This document shows, piece after piece, positions 18,411 to 26,931 of a stretch of 64,000 nucleotides of DNA. Numbering within the stretch: position 1 is the stretch's first letter; every line of letters begins with the position of its first letter. The DNA is from Micromonospora humi. GTDB lineage: Bacteria; Actinomycetota; Actinomycetes; Mycobacteriales; Micromonosporaceae. The DNA is taken from positions 248,001-312,000 of the forward strand of contig NZ_FMDM01000007.1 of NCBI RefSeq assembly GCF_900090105.1, in the 5' to 3' direction. Below the pieces are notes generated by a model. That model worked only from the letters and a program-made list of their open reading frames with translations. It ran no database searches and had not been told where the DNA came from. A program made the position numbers and the translations under genes.

Positions 18411-19136
18411 GTGGCACCGCGGAGGCTGGGATTCTGGCAACGGTTCGCCGTGGTGCTGGTGAAGCCGGTGTTGACCGTCTGGACCCGGCGCACCTGGCGG
18501 GGCATGGAGCACCTGCGGCGCGACGGCGGCATCATCATCGTGCCCAACCACATCTCGCACGCGGACCCGCTGGTCTCCGCGCACTTCATCTACGACGCCG
18601 GGCGGTGGCCGCAGTTCCTCGGCAAGGCCAGTGTCTTCAAGGTGCCGGTGATCGGCTGGATCCTGCACCGGTGCCGGCAGATCCCGGTCGAGCGGGGCAG
18701 CGTCGAGGCGGTCAAGTCGCTGGACAAGCTGATCGCCGCGCTGGACGAGGGAGGCGCCGTGGTGATCTACCCGGAGGGGACCACCACCCGGGAGCCGGAG
18801 CTGTGGCCGATGAAGGGCAAGACCGGCGCGGCCCGGCTGGCGCTGGCCACCGGCGCCCCGGTGATCCCGGTGGCCATGATCGGCCCGGAGCGGATGTTCG
18901 ACCCGCGTACCGCCCGGATCGGGCTGCGCCCGCGTACCCCGGTGACGGTGGTCGCCGGGCCGCCGGTCGACCTGGGCCGGTGGGCCGGCGCCACGCCGAC
19001 CCGGGCGATCCTGGAGGAGATGACGGACACCATCATGCTGCGGATCCGGGACCTGGTCGCGGAGATCCGCGGCGGCACGCCACCGCCGCTCTGGCAGCGC
19101 CCGGCCCGCACCGGCGCGCCGGAGGTCTCCGAATGA
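18411..19136 (+). CDS. plsC: 1-acyl-sn-glycerol-3-phosphate acyltransferase
   Basis: Encodes 241 aa from GTG 18411 with AGGAGG six bases upstream. Acyltransferase motif [10 protein letters not shown] (HX4D), the VERGS block and motif [10 protein letters not shown] are intact. It converts lysophosphatidate to phosphatidate at the inner membrane face. Its TGA overlaps the ATG of gpsA, so glycerol-3-phosphate supply and its acylation are encoded in one operon. Confidence 0.92.
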   Translation: MAPRRLGFWQRFAVVLVKPVLTVWTRRTWRGMEHLRRDGGIIIVPNHISHADPLVSAHFIYDAGRWPQFLGKASVFKVPVIGWILHRCRQIPVERGSVEAVKSLDKLIAALDEGGAVVIYPEGTTTREPELWPMKGKTGAARLALATGAPVIPVAMIGPERMFDPRTARIGLRPRTPVTVVAGPPVDLGRWAGATPTRAILEEMTDTIMLRIRDLVAEIRGGTPPPLWQRPARTGAPEVSE

Positions 19137-20140
19137 GCGGGCACGTCGCGGTGCTGGGCGCCGGGTCGTGGGGGACCGCGTTCGCCAAGATCCTCGCCGA
19201 CGCCGGCCGGGACGTGACGGTCCTGGCCCGCCGGCCCGCGGTGGCCGAGGCGATCCGCGACGGGCGGCACAACCCGGAGTACCTGCCGGACGTGCGCCTG
19301 CCCGAGCGGGTCACCGCCACCGGCGACGCCGCCGAGGCGATCGAGGGCGCCGAGGTGGTGGTGCTCTCGGTGCCCTCGCAGACGCTGCGCGGCAACCTCG
19401 CCGAGTGGACCCCGCACCTCGCGCCCGACGCCACGCTGGTGTCCCTGATGAAGGGCATCGAGCTGGGCACCACCAAGCGGATGAGTCAGGTGATCATGGA
19501 GACCGCCGGGGTGCCGGCCGACCGGGTGGTCGTCGTCTCCGGGCCCAACCTGGCCCCGGAGATCGCCGCCGAGCAGCCGGCCGCCACCGTGGTCGCCGGC
19601 ACCGACAGCCGGCGTACGGCACTGGTCCAGGCGTCGATCCGGACGCCCTACTTCCGCCCGTACACCAACGACGACGTGATCGGCTGCGAGCTGGGCGGGG
19701 CGGTCAAGAACGTGATCGCGCTGTCGTACGGCATCGCCACCGCGATGGGCTTCGGCGACAACACCCGGGCCATGCTGATGACCCGGGGCCTGGCCGAGAC
19801 CGCCCGCCTCGGCGTGGCGCTGGGCGCCGACCCGATCACCTTCGCCGGGCTGGCCGGCATGGGCGACCTGGTCGCCTCCTGCTCCTCGCCGCTGGCCCGC
19901 AACCGCACGTTCGGCGAGCACCTGGGCCGGGGCGAGACGCTGGAGCAGGCCCAGGCGGCCACCCGGCAGACCGCCGAGGGCGTGAAGAGTTGCCTGGCCA
20001 TCCGGGACCTGGCCCGGGCGCACGGGGTGGAGATGCCGATCACCGAGCAGATCGAGCGGATCTGCCACGAGGGGATGGATCCCCGGCTGGCCGTGGACGC
20101 GCTGATGAGCCGCACCGCCAAGCCGGAGTCCTACGAGTGA
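19133..20140 (+). CDS. gpsA: NAD(P)H-dependent glycerol-3-phosphate dehydrogenase
   Basis: Encodes 335 aa. The start ATG 19133 overlaps the plsC stop (ATGA). The N-terminal Rossmann motif is [14 protein letters not shown]; the catalytic Lys lies in [16 protein letters not shown], and [14 protein letters not shown] and SRNRTFG-type C-terminal blocks follow. It reduces dihydroxyacetone phosphate to sn-glycerol-3-phosphate for phospholipid synthesis. It sits in the plsC-gpsA-PLP enzyme operon. Confidence 0.97.
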   Translation: MSGHVAVLGAGSWGTAFAKILADAGRDVTVLARRPAVAEAIRDGRHNPEYLPDVRLPERVTATGDAAEAIEGAEVVVLSVPSQTLRGNLAEWTPHLAPDATLVSLMKGIELGTTKRMSQVIMETAGVPADRVVVVSGPNLAPEIAAEQPAATVVAGTDSRRTALVQASIRTPYFRPYTNDDVIGCELGGAVKNVIALSYGIATAMGFGDNTRAMLMTRGLAETARLGVALGADPITFAGLAGMGDLVASCSSPLARNRTFGEHLGRGETLEQAQAATRQTAEGVKSCLAIRDLARAHGVEMPITEQIERICHEGMDPRLAVDALMSRTAKPESYE

Positions 20141-21255
20141 GCGCGGGCTGGGGGGACGGCACCCGCAGCGTGCGCGCCGGGCTCCCGGACGCCGTACCCG
20201 GGCAGCCGTTCCTGCCCGGCCCGGTCTTCGCCGCGCCCTACCACCTCGACCCGTGGCGCGGCCCGGCGGCGGCGCCCGACGGGTACGGGCGGCCGGACAA
20301 CCCCACCCGCCGGCTCCTGGAGGCGGCGATCGGCGAGCTGGAGGGCGGCGACTGCCGGGTCTTCGCCAGCGGCCAGGCGGCCATCACCGGGCTGCTGCTG
20401 ACCGTGCTGCGACCCGGCGACACCGTGCTGCTCCCCGCCGACGGCTACTTCCCGGTGCGCGCGTTCGCCACCGACACCCTGGAGCGGATCGGGGTGCGCG
20501 TCGGTCTGGTGCCGACCGCCGGGCCGTACCCGTCGTTCGAGGGCGTGCGGCTGGTGCTGCTGGAGACGCCGGCGAACCCGGGCCTCGACGTCGCCGACGT
20601 GCCGGCGCTGGCCGCGGCGGCGCACGCCGCCGGCGCGTTGTTGGCGGTGGACAACACCACCGCCACCCCGCTCGGGCAGCGTCCGCTGGACCTCGGCGCG
20701 GACGTGGTGGTCGCCTCCGGGACGAAGGCGCTCACCGGCCACTCGGACCTGCTGCTCGGCTACGTGGCGACGCGCGACGACGCGCTGCGGGACGCGGTGA
20801 CCGGTTGGCGGACCACCACCGGCGGGGTGCCCGGCGCGTTCGACTGCTGGCTGGCCCACCGTTCGCTGGCCACCGTCGACCTGCGGCTGGCCCGGCAGGC
20901 CGCCAACGCCGAGGCGCTGGCCGGGCTGCTCGCCGGTCGGCCGGACGTCGCGGGCCTGCGCTGGCCCGGGCGGCCGGCGGACCCGGCGTACCCGGTGGCG
21001 TCGGCGCAGATGCGCCGGATGCCCGGCGTGCTCTCCTTCGACCTGGGTGACGCCGACCGGGTGGCCCGGTTCCTCGACGCGTCCCGCCTGGTGGCCGCCG
21101 CCACCTCGTTCGGCGGCCTGCACACCACTGCCGACCGGCGGGCCCAGTGGGGCGACGACACCGCACCCGGCTTCGTCAGGCTCTCCTGCGGCATCGAGGA
21201 CCCCGCCGACCTGGTCGCCGACGTGGCCGCGGCACTGGACGCCGCCACGGGCTGA
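20137..21255 (+). CDS. PLP-dependent Cys/Met metabolism enzyme (cystathionine gamma-lyase/synthase family)
   Basis: Encodes 372 aa from GTG 20137, which overlaps the gpsA stop (GTGA). The PLP lysine is Lys197 in [25 protein letters not shown] supplies the phosphate-binding region and ETPANPGL the cofactor-ring contact. The fold is that of the Cys/Met metabolism PLP family, which includes cystathionine gamma-synthase, gamma-lyase and methionine gamma-lyase. The sequence alone does not decide among them, though gamma-lyase is the usual label in this neighbourhood. Confidence 0.88.
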   Translation: MSAGWGDGTRSVRAGLPDAVPGQPFLPGPVFAAPYHLDPWRGPAAAPDGYGRPDNPTRRLLEAAIGELEGGDCRVFASGQAAITGLLLTVLRPGDTVLLPADGYFPVRAFATDTLERIGVRVGLVPTAGPYPSFEGVRLVLLETPANPGLDVADVPALAAAAHAAGALLAVDNTTATPLGQRPLDLGADVVVASGTKALTGHSDLLLGYVATRDDALRDAVTGWRTTTGGVPGAFDCWLAHRSLATVDLRLARQAANAEALAGLLAGRPDVAGLRWPGRPADPAYPVASAQMRRMPGVLSFDLGDADRVARFLDASRLVAAATSFGGLHTTADRRAQWGDDTAPGFVRLSCGIEDPADLVADVAAALDAATG

Positions 21256-21275
21256 CGGCGGGCCGGGCGCTGGGC

Positions 21276-21281
21276 TATCGT
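21276..21281 (+). promoter_or_regulatory. -10 box TATCGT of the prmC-like gene
   Basis: TATCGT predicts a start near 21288, leaving a leader of about 140 nt before ATG 21428. Confidence 0.45.
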
Positions 21282-21320
21282 GACGGCAGCCACGGCCCGT
21301 GCGGCCCCGACACCGAGGAG

Positions 21321-21383
21321 GTGAGTCCGATCCACCAGCAGAGGACCGGCGCTCCCTCCGAGTCCGTGTCGCCCCGGGGCTGA
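21321..21383 (+). CDS. Possible 20-aa leader ORF
   Basis: GTG 21321 is preceded by CGAGGAG and runs 20 codons to TGA 21381-21383, ending 44 bp before the methyltransferase start. The product is Ser/Pro/Gln-rich with no obvious stalling run. It could control translation of the downstream gene. Confidence 0.35.
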   Translation: MSPIHQQRTGAPSESVSPRG

Positions 21384-21427
21384 GGCGACGCCGGGGGCGC
21401 CGACGAGCGTTCCCCGAAAGGCTTGCC

Positions 21428-22219
21428 ATGGCATCCACCGTGTTCACTCCCGACCGTTCCGCCCTCGTCCACCGGCTGCGCGCCGCCGGCTGTGTCTTCG
21501 CCGAGGACGAGGCGGAGCTGCTGATCGCCGCCGCCGACTCGGCGCGGGCGCTGGCCCGGCTGGTCGACCGCCGCGTCGCCGGCCTCCCGCTGGAGCACCT
21601 GCTCGGCTGGGCCGAGTTCTGCGGGCGGCGGGTCGCCGTCCACCCGGGCGTGTTCGTGCCGCGCGGGCGTACCGCGTTGCTGGTCGCCGCCGCGGCGGCG
21701 GTCGCCGGGCCGGCGCCGGCGGTGCTCGACCTGTGCTGCGGCTCCGGCGCCGCCGCGCTGGTGCTGCACGACCGGCTGGCGCCCCGGTGGCTGGGCGCCG
21801 CCGACGTCGACCCGGTCGCGGTGGCCTGCGCCCGGCGCAACCTCGACCCGCTGGGCGTGCCGGTCTACCAGGGCGATCTGTTCGACCCGGTGCCGGCCCG
21901 CTGGCGTGGCCGGCTGGACCTGGTGGTGGCGAACGCCCCCTACGTGCCGAGTGACGCGGTGGCGACGTTGCCGGTCGAGGCACGGGTGCACGAGGCCGCG
22001 GTGGCGCTGGACGGTGGCGCGGACGGGCTGGCGGTGCTGCGCCGGGTCGCCGCCGGCGCGGCCGAGTGGCTGGCGCCGGGCGGGCACCTCGCGGTCGAGG
22101 TGAGCGCCGAGCAGGCCCCGGCGCTCTGCGCGGCGGTGACCGCCGTCGGGCTCGACCCGAGCGTGGTGCGCGACGAGGAGTGGGAGGCGACCGCCGTGAC
22201 CGCGCGCCGTCCAGGCTGA
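21428..22219 (+). CDS. PrmC-like protein N5-glutamine methyltransferase
   Basis: Encodes 263 aa from ATG 21428 (GAAAGG upstream). An N-terminal helical domain (about 1-80, with LEHLLGWAEFCGRRV) precedes a class I SAM-dependent fold with VLDLCCGSGAAALVL. The catalytic NPPY motif of PrmC is NAPY here, as in a family related to but distinct from the release-factor methyltransferase. A protein glutamine target is inferred. The true release-factor enzyme is usually beside prfA, not in this neighbourhood. Confidence 0.82.
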   Translation: MASTVFTPDRSALVHRLRAAGCVFAEDEAELLIAAADSARALARLVDRRVAGLPLEHLLGWAEFCGRRVAVHPGVFVPRGRTALLVAAAAAVAGPAPAVLDLCCGSGAAALVLHDRLAPRWLGAADVDPVAVACARRNLDPLGVPVYQGDLFDPVPARWRGRLDLVVANAPYVPSDAVATLPVEARVHEAAVALDGGADGLAVLRRVAAGAAEWLAPGGHLAVEVSAEQAPALCAAVTAVGLDPSVVRDEEWEATAVTARRPG

Positions 22220-22286
22220 CGTCGGCGTGGCGGGTGGCCGCGCCGAGAACTAACCTCGGGTCAGGCTCGACGGGGAGGCGGTGGCG

Positions 22287-23321
22287 GTGGGCAGCGCAGG
22301 GGTGCCGGTGGTGGTGGGGCTGGACAACGGCGGCACGAGCAACAACGCCACCGTGCTGACCGTCGACGGCCGTTTCCTGGTGGACGGGCTGCTGGAGATC
22401 CCGAGCGAGGTCGGCGCCGGGCCGGAGGCGGCGATCGAGGCCCTCGCGCGGGCGCTCGACGGCGTGCTGGCGCACACCGGGGTGCCGCGCGAGCTGGTGC
22501 GCGCGGTCGGGCTGGACACGCCCGGTCCGGCCAGCGCCACCGGGGTGATCTCGTCGCGCGGGTCGACCAACTTCGCCCAGCCGGCGTGGCGCGGCTACGA
22601 CGTGCGCGGCGCGCTCGAGCGACGGCTCGGCCTGCCGGTGGTCTACGCCAACGACGGCAACGCCGCCGCCCTCTACGCCCATCACGTGCACTTCGGCGCG
22701 GACGCGATGGCCCGCTCGTCGGTGTCCGCGATCGTCGGCACCGGCCTGGGCGGGGGCGTGGTGCAGAGCGGTCGGGTGGTCGGTGGTGCGGCCGGCATGG
22801 CCGGCGAGTTCGGGCACGTGCACATCCCGCTGGACGGGCTGCTGGAGCCGGGTCAGCCGGCGCCGGTCTGCGCCTGCGGTTTCACCGGTGACGCGGAGAG
22901 CGTCGCCTCGCTCACCGCGATCCGGCGCAACCTGCTGCCGTACTGGCTGTCCCGGTATCCGGAGCACCCGCTGGCCGCGGAGGAGCCCGCCCGGGCCGCG
23001 AAGCTGCTACGCGAGCACGGCGAGCGGGGCGACCCGCTGGCCCGCCAGGTTTTCGGCCAGCAGGCCCGGGCGCTGGGGCGGCTGTTCACCATCGCGGCCA
23101 ACTTCACCGACCCGCACGCGTACTTCGTCGGCGGCGGCGTGGTGGAGGCGGCGCCGGAGTTCCGCGACTGGTTCCTCGCCACGGTCGCCGCGCACACGGT
23201 GCTCCGCGACGAGCAGCGTGCCGTGGCGACGTTCGCCCTGGTGCCCGACCGTGACATGGCCGGCGCCCGGGGCGTCGCCATCGCCGCCCTGGAGGCGGTG
23301 AAAGGCGGGACCCCCGCTTAA
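22287..23321 (+). CDS. ROK-family sugar kinase-like protein
   Basis: Encodes 344 aa from GTG 22287, which has GGGGAGG at an 8-base spacing; GTG 22281 is too close to it. The ATPase phosphate motif is GLDNGGTSNNATVL, the catalytic Asp lies in ANDGNAAALY, and GTGLGGGVV is the second phosphate loop. The ROK zinc motif CxCGxxGCxE is degenerate, reading CACGFTGDAES, so the last Cys is lost. No DNA-binding domain is present, so a kinase rather than a repressor is likely; the substrate is unknown. The last five residues and the stop are encoded by a repeat element. Confidence 0.83.
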   Translation: MGSAGVPVVVGLDNGGTSNNATVLTVDGRFLVDGLLEIPSEVGAGPEAAIEALARALDGVLAHTGVPRELVRAVGLDTPGPASATGVISSRGSTNFAQPAWRGYDVRGALERRLGLPVVYANDGNAAALYAHHVHFGADAMARSSVSAIVGTGLGGGVVQSGRVVGGAAGMAGEFGHVHIPLDGLLEPGQPAPVCACGFTGDAESVASLTAIRRNLLPYWLSRYPEHPLAAEEPARAAKLLREHGERGDPLARQVFGQQARALGRLFTIAANFTDPHAYFVGGGVVEAAPEFRDWFLATVAAHTVLRDEQRAVATFALVPDRDMAGARGVAIAALEAVKGGTPA

Positions 23322-23354
23322 CACCTTTCGCATAGGAGGGGGCCCCGCTTAACA
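23304..23354. repeat. GTTAAGCGGGGG repeat element B
   Basis: On the minus strand two direct GTTAAGCGGGG(G) half-units stand about 30 bp apart, joined by a CCTATGCGAAAGG-like bridge. The first half-unit supplies the ROK stop codon TAA 23319-23321. The element separates the ROK gene from the convergent DUF397 gene. Confidence 0.8.
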
Positions 23355-23370
23355 GGCGCGGCGCGTGCCG

Positions 23371-23571
23371 TCAGGCGCGCGGGGGCGCGGTGGTGAAGGC
23401 GGCCCAGGCGGCCGGCGGGAAGACCAGCACCGGGCCGGCCGGGTCCTTGGAGTCGCGCACCGCGACCGACTCCGGCAGCGGCGCCATCTCCACGCATGCG
23501 CCTTCGTCGCCGCTGTGGCTGCTCTTGCGCCAGCCGGTCGGCGTGGGGTGGGGCCGGTTCGTGCCGTTCAT
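23371..23571 (-). CDS. DUF397 domain protein
   Basis: Encodes 66 aa with the DUF397 pattern WRKSSHSGDEGACVEMA and VAVRDSKDPAGPVLVF. ATG 23571 is chosen because AGAGGTG stands six bases upstream; that Shine-Dalgarno overlaps the stop of the XRE gene, so translation is coupled. DUF397 proteins pair with XRE/DUF5753 regulators (as in bldB/whiJ/abaA-like loci) in large numbers in actinobacteria and may bind the regulator to modulate development or toxin-antitoxin-like behaviour. Confidence 0.88.
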   Translation of the reverse strand: MNGTNRPHPTPTGWRKSSHSGDEGACVEMAPLPESVAVRDSKDPAGPVLVFPPAAWAAFTTAPPRA

Positions 23572-23575
23572 GCGG

Positions 23576-24421
23576 TCACCTCTCATTCAGCAGACGGAGG
23601 AGCTGGTCCCGACTGGCCGCCGGGCTCAGCGCCACGGTCCGCAGGTGCTCCATGATCTTGGTGCAGGTACGCAGGTCGCCCGGCCGGTCCAGCACCATCT
23701 GACCGGCGACGGTCTCCACCGAGGCGATGATCGGGTCCTCGGGGTCGGCGAACTCCAGGATGTGCAGCGATCCCCGGGTGCCCCGGTGGTAGCCGGCGGC
23801 CAGCGGGATCACCTGCACGGTGATGTTCGGGAGCTCGGACATCTTCAGCAGGTGGTGGAGCTGGTCGGCCATCACCGAGTGGCCGCCGACGGGCCGCAGC
23901 AACGCGCCCTCGTCGATGATGGCGTCGAGGATCGGCGGGTCCTCCCCGGAGATGCGTTGCTGACGGTCCAGCCGGAGCTGCACGCGTTGCTCGACCTGTT
24001 CGTCGCTGAGCGTGTGCGGGCCACCGCGCATCACTCCGCGGATGTAGTCGGCGGTCTGGAGCAGGCCCGGCACCACCGACGGCTCGAAGTTGGCAATGCC
24101 GGTGGCCTCGGCCTCCAGCGCGATGAAGTCGATGGTGCGGCGGTCCAGCAGGTAGGAGTAGGACACCCACCAGCCGGGCTTGCGGGCGTCCTTGGCCAGT
24201 TGCACCGCCGCTTCGATCTCGTCGGGTCCCACGCCGTAGCTGGTCAGCAGCGCGCGCACGGTGGCCGGGCTGATCAGCGTCTGGGCGTTCTCGTAGCGGG
24301 ACAGGGTGCTCCGGGTGCTGTTGATCTCATCGGCCGCGGTCTCCAGGGTGAGGCCGGCGGCCTCCCGGTGGGTCCGTAGCGCGATGCCGAGCCGTCGGGC
24401 CCGCGCGGTCTTCGACGCCAT
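23576..24421 (-). CDS. XRE-family regulator with DUF5753 domain
   Basis: Encodes 281 aa from ATG 24421. An N-terminal helix-turn-helix (about 8-65, LGIALRTHREAAGLTLETAA and RSTLSRYENAQ) is followed by a DUF5753 domain (about 95-275, from EAEATGIANFEPSVVPGLLQT). This is the usual partner of DUF397 and the two are adjacent and coupled here. No clear Shine-Dalgarno precedes the start. Many genomes of this group carry dozens of such pairs. Confidence 0.9.
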   Translation of the reverse strand: MASKTARARRLGIALRTHREAAGLTLETAADEINSTRSTLSRYENAQTLISPATVRALLTSYGVGPDEIEAAVQLAKDARKPGWWVSYSYLLDRRTIDFIALEAEATGIANFEPSVVPGLLQTADYIRGVMRGGPHTLSDEQVEQRVQLRLDRQQRISGEDPPILDAIIDEGALLRPVGGHSVMADQLHHLLKMSELPNITVQVIPLAAGYHRGTRGSLHILEFADPEDPIIASVETVAGQMVLDRPGDLRTCTKIMEHLRTVALSPAASRDQLLRLLNER

Positions 24422-24654
24422 GCATCGATGGTCGCACATCCGGTGGGAGAATGGGCATGAGAGAAAGCCGATGAGAGTTGCATTCACGCCTGTCCACCTG
24501 TCAATCTGTGACAGCGTCCTCACCGCCGGTTGTCGTGGCGACGGTGGTGGTGAGTGACCGGAGGGGATGGGGCGCGCGGCGATCGGGTTTTACTCCCCCA
24601 CGACCCGATCGTCGCGTGCCCGTACCGGTCCACCAGGCGGGGAGGGGTTACGCG

Positions 24655-24702
24655 ATGACGGTGACGGCCTGCCACCCCGGCGACGGGGGTGGCCGGAGAT
24701 GA
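24655..24702 (+). CDS. 15-aa ORF coupled to the next gene
   Basis: ATG 24655 has GGAGGGG seven bases upstream and runs 15 codons to TGA 24700-24702, which overlaps ATG 24699 of the next ORF (ATGA). The peptide is Gly-rich at its end. It may be a leader that delivers ribosomes to the downstream start, which lacks its own well-spaced Shine-Dalgarno. Confidence 0.45.
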   Translation: MTVTACHPGDGGGRR

Positions 24703-24923
24703 CCCGGTTCCTGGTGGTCCTCACCGACGTGCGACCGGTCAACGGTCACGAGCGCGACGAACGCACCACCCCCGAGCGCCGCCGGCAGGTGGTCGGCGCG
24801 AGCAGCCGAGAGGCGGCCGAGCGGATCGCCGGCGCGTTCATGGCGCTGGGCATGGTCCGCGCCGGCCGCCAGCGGGTCAAGGTGATCGCGGTCGGCCGTC
24901 GGCCCCGGCATCCGGCCTCCTGA
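24699..24923 (+). CDS. Small protein of unknown function (74 aa)
   Basis: The 74-aa product is basic in its second half and may form a beta-alpha-alpha-beta unit (MTRFLVVLTDV at the start, VKVIAVGRR near the end). I recognise no family. GGAG lies immediately before the ATG, too close to act well, so initiation probably depends on the overlapping 15-aa ORF. It is followed by a hairpin at 24935-24966. Confidence 0.5.
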   Translation: MTRFLVVLTDVRPVNGHERDERTTPERRRQVVGASSREAAERIAGAFMALGMVRAGRQRVKVIAVGRRPRHPAS

Positions 24924-24934
24924 ACCACACCGGG

Positions 24935-24966
24935 CCCGACCCCTGGACGCGGCGACCGGGGTCGGG
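24935..24966 (+). terminator. Hairpin after the 74-aa ORF
   Basis: CCCGACCCC (24935-24943) pairs with GGGGTCGGG (24958-24966). Confidence 0.5.
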
Positions 24967-25009
24967 GAGCCGGGCGGCCGGTGGCAGGTCCCGCCGCCGG
25001 TCGCCCGGG

Positions 25010-25039
25010 CCGCCGTCCCGGGTGCGGTCGGGACGGCGG
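25010..25039. terminator. Second hairpin upstream of ddl
   Basis: CCGCCGTCCC and GGGACGGCGG form a perfect 10-bp stem with a 10-nt loop. The rest of 24924-25158 has no gene that I can support. Confidence 0.45.
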
Positions 25040-25158
25040 CGTACCGGGTGGCCGAGGGCCGATACCGAGTCGTTACTCCCCGTATAAGTTGTCTTGACCG
25101 TTTGCCATGCGGCACCGCGTCTCCCCGGGTATCGGCCACCGCTCCCGACGACGCACAG

Positions 25159-25164
25159 TAAGGT
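25159..25164 (+). promoter_or_regulatory. -10 box TAAGGT for the ddl transcript
   Basis: TAAGGT lies at -13 to -8 of GTG 25172, so transcription probably begins at the leader ORF. Confidence 0.55.
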
Positions 25165-25171
25165 CAACCGG

Positions 25172-25222
25172 GTGAGCGCCACCGGCGTGCACGGCCAGCC
25201 GCAGCCGCGAACGATGAGGTGA
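25172..25222 (+). CDS. Leaderless 16-aa ORF upstream of ddl
   Basis: GTG 25172 begins a 16-codon frame ending at TGA 25220-25222, two bases before the ddl ATG 25225. The -10 box is at leaderless spacing. The arrangement would couple ddl translation to that of this peptide. Confidence 0.45.
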   Translation: MSATGVHGQPQPRTMR

Positions 25223-25224
25223 CC

Positions 25225-26328
25225 ATGACCACCCCAGGCAAGACCCGTGTGGCGATCGTCTTCGGCGGCCGCAGCCCCGAACACGGCATCTCCTGCGTCA
25301 GCGCCGGCAGCGTGCTGGCCGCCCTCGACCCGGACGAGTTCGAGGTCGTCCCGGTCGGCATCACCCGGCAGGGGCAGTGGGTGCTCGCCAGCGGCGACCC
25401 GGCGCAGCTCGCCATCGCCGACCGCAAGCTGCCCGAGATCACCGCCGGCTCCGGCGCCGAACTGGTGCTGCGCGCCGACCCGGCCGCCGGTGGCCTGATG
25501 GTGCTCGACCCGGCCCAGGGCCCGGTGGCGCTGGCCGACGTGGACGTGGTCTTCCCGGTGCTGCACGGCGCGTACGGCGAGGACGGCACCATCCAGGGCA
25601 TGCTGGAGATGGCGGACATCCCCTACGTCGGTGCGAACGTGTTCGCGTCCGCCGCCGCCATGGACAAGGAGTTCACCAAGAAGCTCTGCGCGGCCGAGGG
25701 CATCCCGGTCGGCCCGTACGCGGTGCTGCGCGCCGGCATGTCGCTCACCGAGGAGGACAAGGAGCGCCTCGGGCTGCCGGTCTTCGTCAAGCCGTCCCGG
25801 GCCGGCTCGTCGTTCGGCATCACCAAGGTCGACGACTGGGCGCAGCTCGACGCCGCCCTGGCCACCGCGCGGGAGATCGACAGCAAGGTGCTGGTCGAGG
25901 GCGCCGTGGTGGGCCGCGAGATCGAGTGCGGCGTGCTGGAGGGCGAGGCCGGCGGCGCGCCCGAGGCGTCGGTGCTCGCCGAGGTGCGGATGATCGGCGA
26001 CCGCGACTGGTACGACTTCGAGGCCAAGTACATCTTCGCCGACGAGGTGACCGAGTACGACGTCCCGGCCGGCCTGCCCGACGCGGTGACCCGGCAGGTG
26101 CGCGACTACGCCACCCGCGCCTTCACCGCGCTGGACTGCTCCGGGCTGGCCCGGGTCGACTTCTTCGTCACCCCGGAGCTGGACGTCTATCTCAACGAGA
26201 TCAACACGATGCCGGGCTTCACCCCGACGTCGATGTTCCCGCGCATGTGGGCGGCGAGCGGGCTGGAATACCCGAAGCTGGTCAACCGCCTGATCCGCAC
26301 CGCCCTGCAGCGCCGCGCCGGCCGCTGA
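25225..26328 (+). CDS. ddl: D-alanine--D-alanine ligase
   Basis: Encodes 367 aa from ATG 25225 (GAGG five bases upstream). It joins two D-Ala for peptidoglycan precursors. N-terminal [19 protein letters not shown], the ATP-grasp blocks [14 protein letters not shown] and [15 protein letters not shown], and the metal/product block [17 protein letters not shown] are intact. The omega-loop region reads [10 protein letters not shown], with the Tyr typical of D-Ala-D-Ala rather than D-Ala-D-Lac ligases. Its 3' end is part of a hairpin shared with the convergent DUF3515 gene. Confidence 0.96.
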   Translation: MTTPGKTRVAIVFGGRSPEHGISCVSAGSVLAALDPDEFEVVPVGITRQGQWVLASGDPAQLAIADRKLPEITAGSGAELVLRADPAAGGLMVLDPAQGPVALADVDVVFPVLHGAYGEDGTIQGMLEMADIPYVGANVFASAAAMDKEFTKKLCAAEGIPVGPYAVLRAGMSLTEEDKERLGLPVFVKPSRAGSSFGITKVDDWAQLDAALATAREIDSKVLVEGAVVGREIECGVLEGEAGGAPEASVLAEVRMIGDRDWYDFEAKYIFADEVTEYDVPAGLPDAVTRQVRDYATRAFTALDCSGLARVDFFVTPELDVYLNEINTMPGFTPTSMFPRMWAASGLEYPKLVNRLIRTALQRRAGR

Positions 26329-26338
26329 CGGCCGGCGC
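26315..26338. terminator. Bidirectional hairpin embedded in the ddl stop
   Basis: GCGCCGGCC and GGCCGGCGC form a perfect 9-bp stem whose 6-nt loop contains the ddl TGA. The convergent gene ends at 26344. Confidence 0.6.
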
Positions 26339-26343
26339 CGGTC

Positions 26344-26931
26344 TCACCCGGAGCAGCCCGAGGGGACCTGCTTCGCCGAGGGCACCGCGCTGACGATCGC
26401 GTCCGAGATCGGGGTGACCCACTGCAACGGCTGCTCGTACGCCTTCGGCACCCGGACCCGGACCGGGGTCTCCCGGTCGACGGTGGTCAACACCGTCGCG
26501 TCGGCCTCCTGCACCGAGTGCCAGCAGACCTTGTTGACGGTCCACACCTCGTCGGTCGGTTGCACCAGCGGCGCGCTCCCGCCGCAGGCCACGGTGAGCG
26601 CCGGGTCGCCGTAGGCGGCGTTCTGCTCGGGGCCCGCGGTGACCGGACGCTGCCGCAGGTCACGCACGCTGTCGGGCAGCTGCGACACCAGCGCGCGGCA
26701 GAGGACGGCCGGCCGCTGGGCCAGTGCCGGGGCGGGCAGCTCGACCGGTGCGCTCGACTGCGCCCGGGGGCTGGTCGAGGCGTTCTGCGTGGCCTCCGGC
26801 GACTCGGGGGCCAGCTTGGCGAACGTGAAGGCGGCCACCGCCAGGGTCACCGGCACCGCCACCACTGTCGCCCAGAGCGCGGCACGGCGGGTGCTGCCGT
26901 CCCGGCGCGGGGTGTCGTCCGTCTCGTCCAC
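26344..26931 (-). CDS. DUF3515 membrane protein
   Basis: Encodes 195 aa: about 17 cytoplasmic residues, one TM (about 18-39), and an outside domain with three to four Cys (CRALVSQLPDSVRDL, VACGGSAP, VCWHSV, VPSGCSG). This matches DUF3515, the family of mycobacterial Rv2980, which also sits between ddl and thiL. GTG 26931 follows the stop of the Lrp-type gene with no gap, so the two are translationally coupled. Function is unknown; a link to cell-envelope growth is only suggested by the neighbourhood. Confidence 0.85.
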   Translation of the reverse strand: MDETDDTPRRDGSTRRAALWATVVAVPVTLAVAAFTFAKLAPESPEATQNASTSPRAQSSAPVELPAPALAQRPAVLCRALVSQLPDSVRDLRQRPVTAGPEQNAAYGDPALTVACGGSAPLVQPTDEVWTVNKVCWHSVQEADATVLTTVDRETPVRVRVPKAYEQPLQWVTPISDAIVSAVPSAKQVPSGCSG

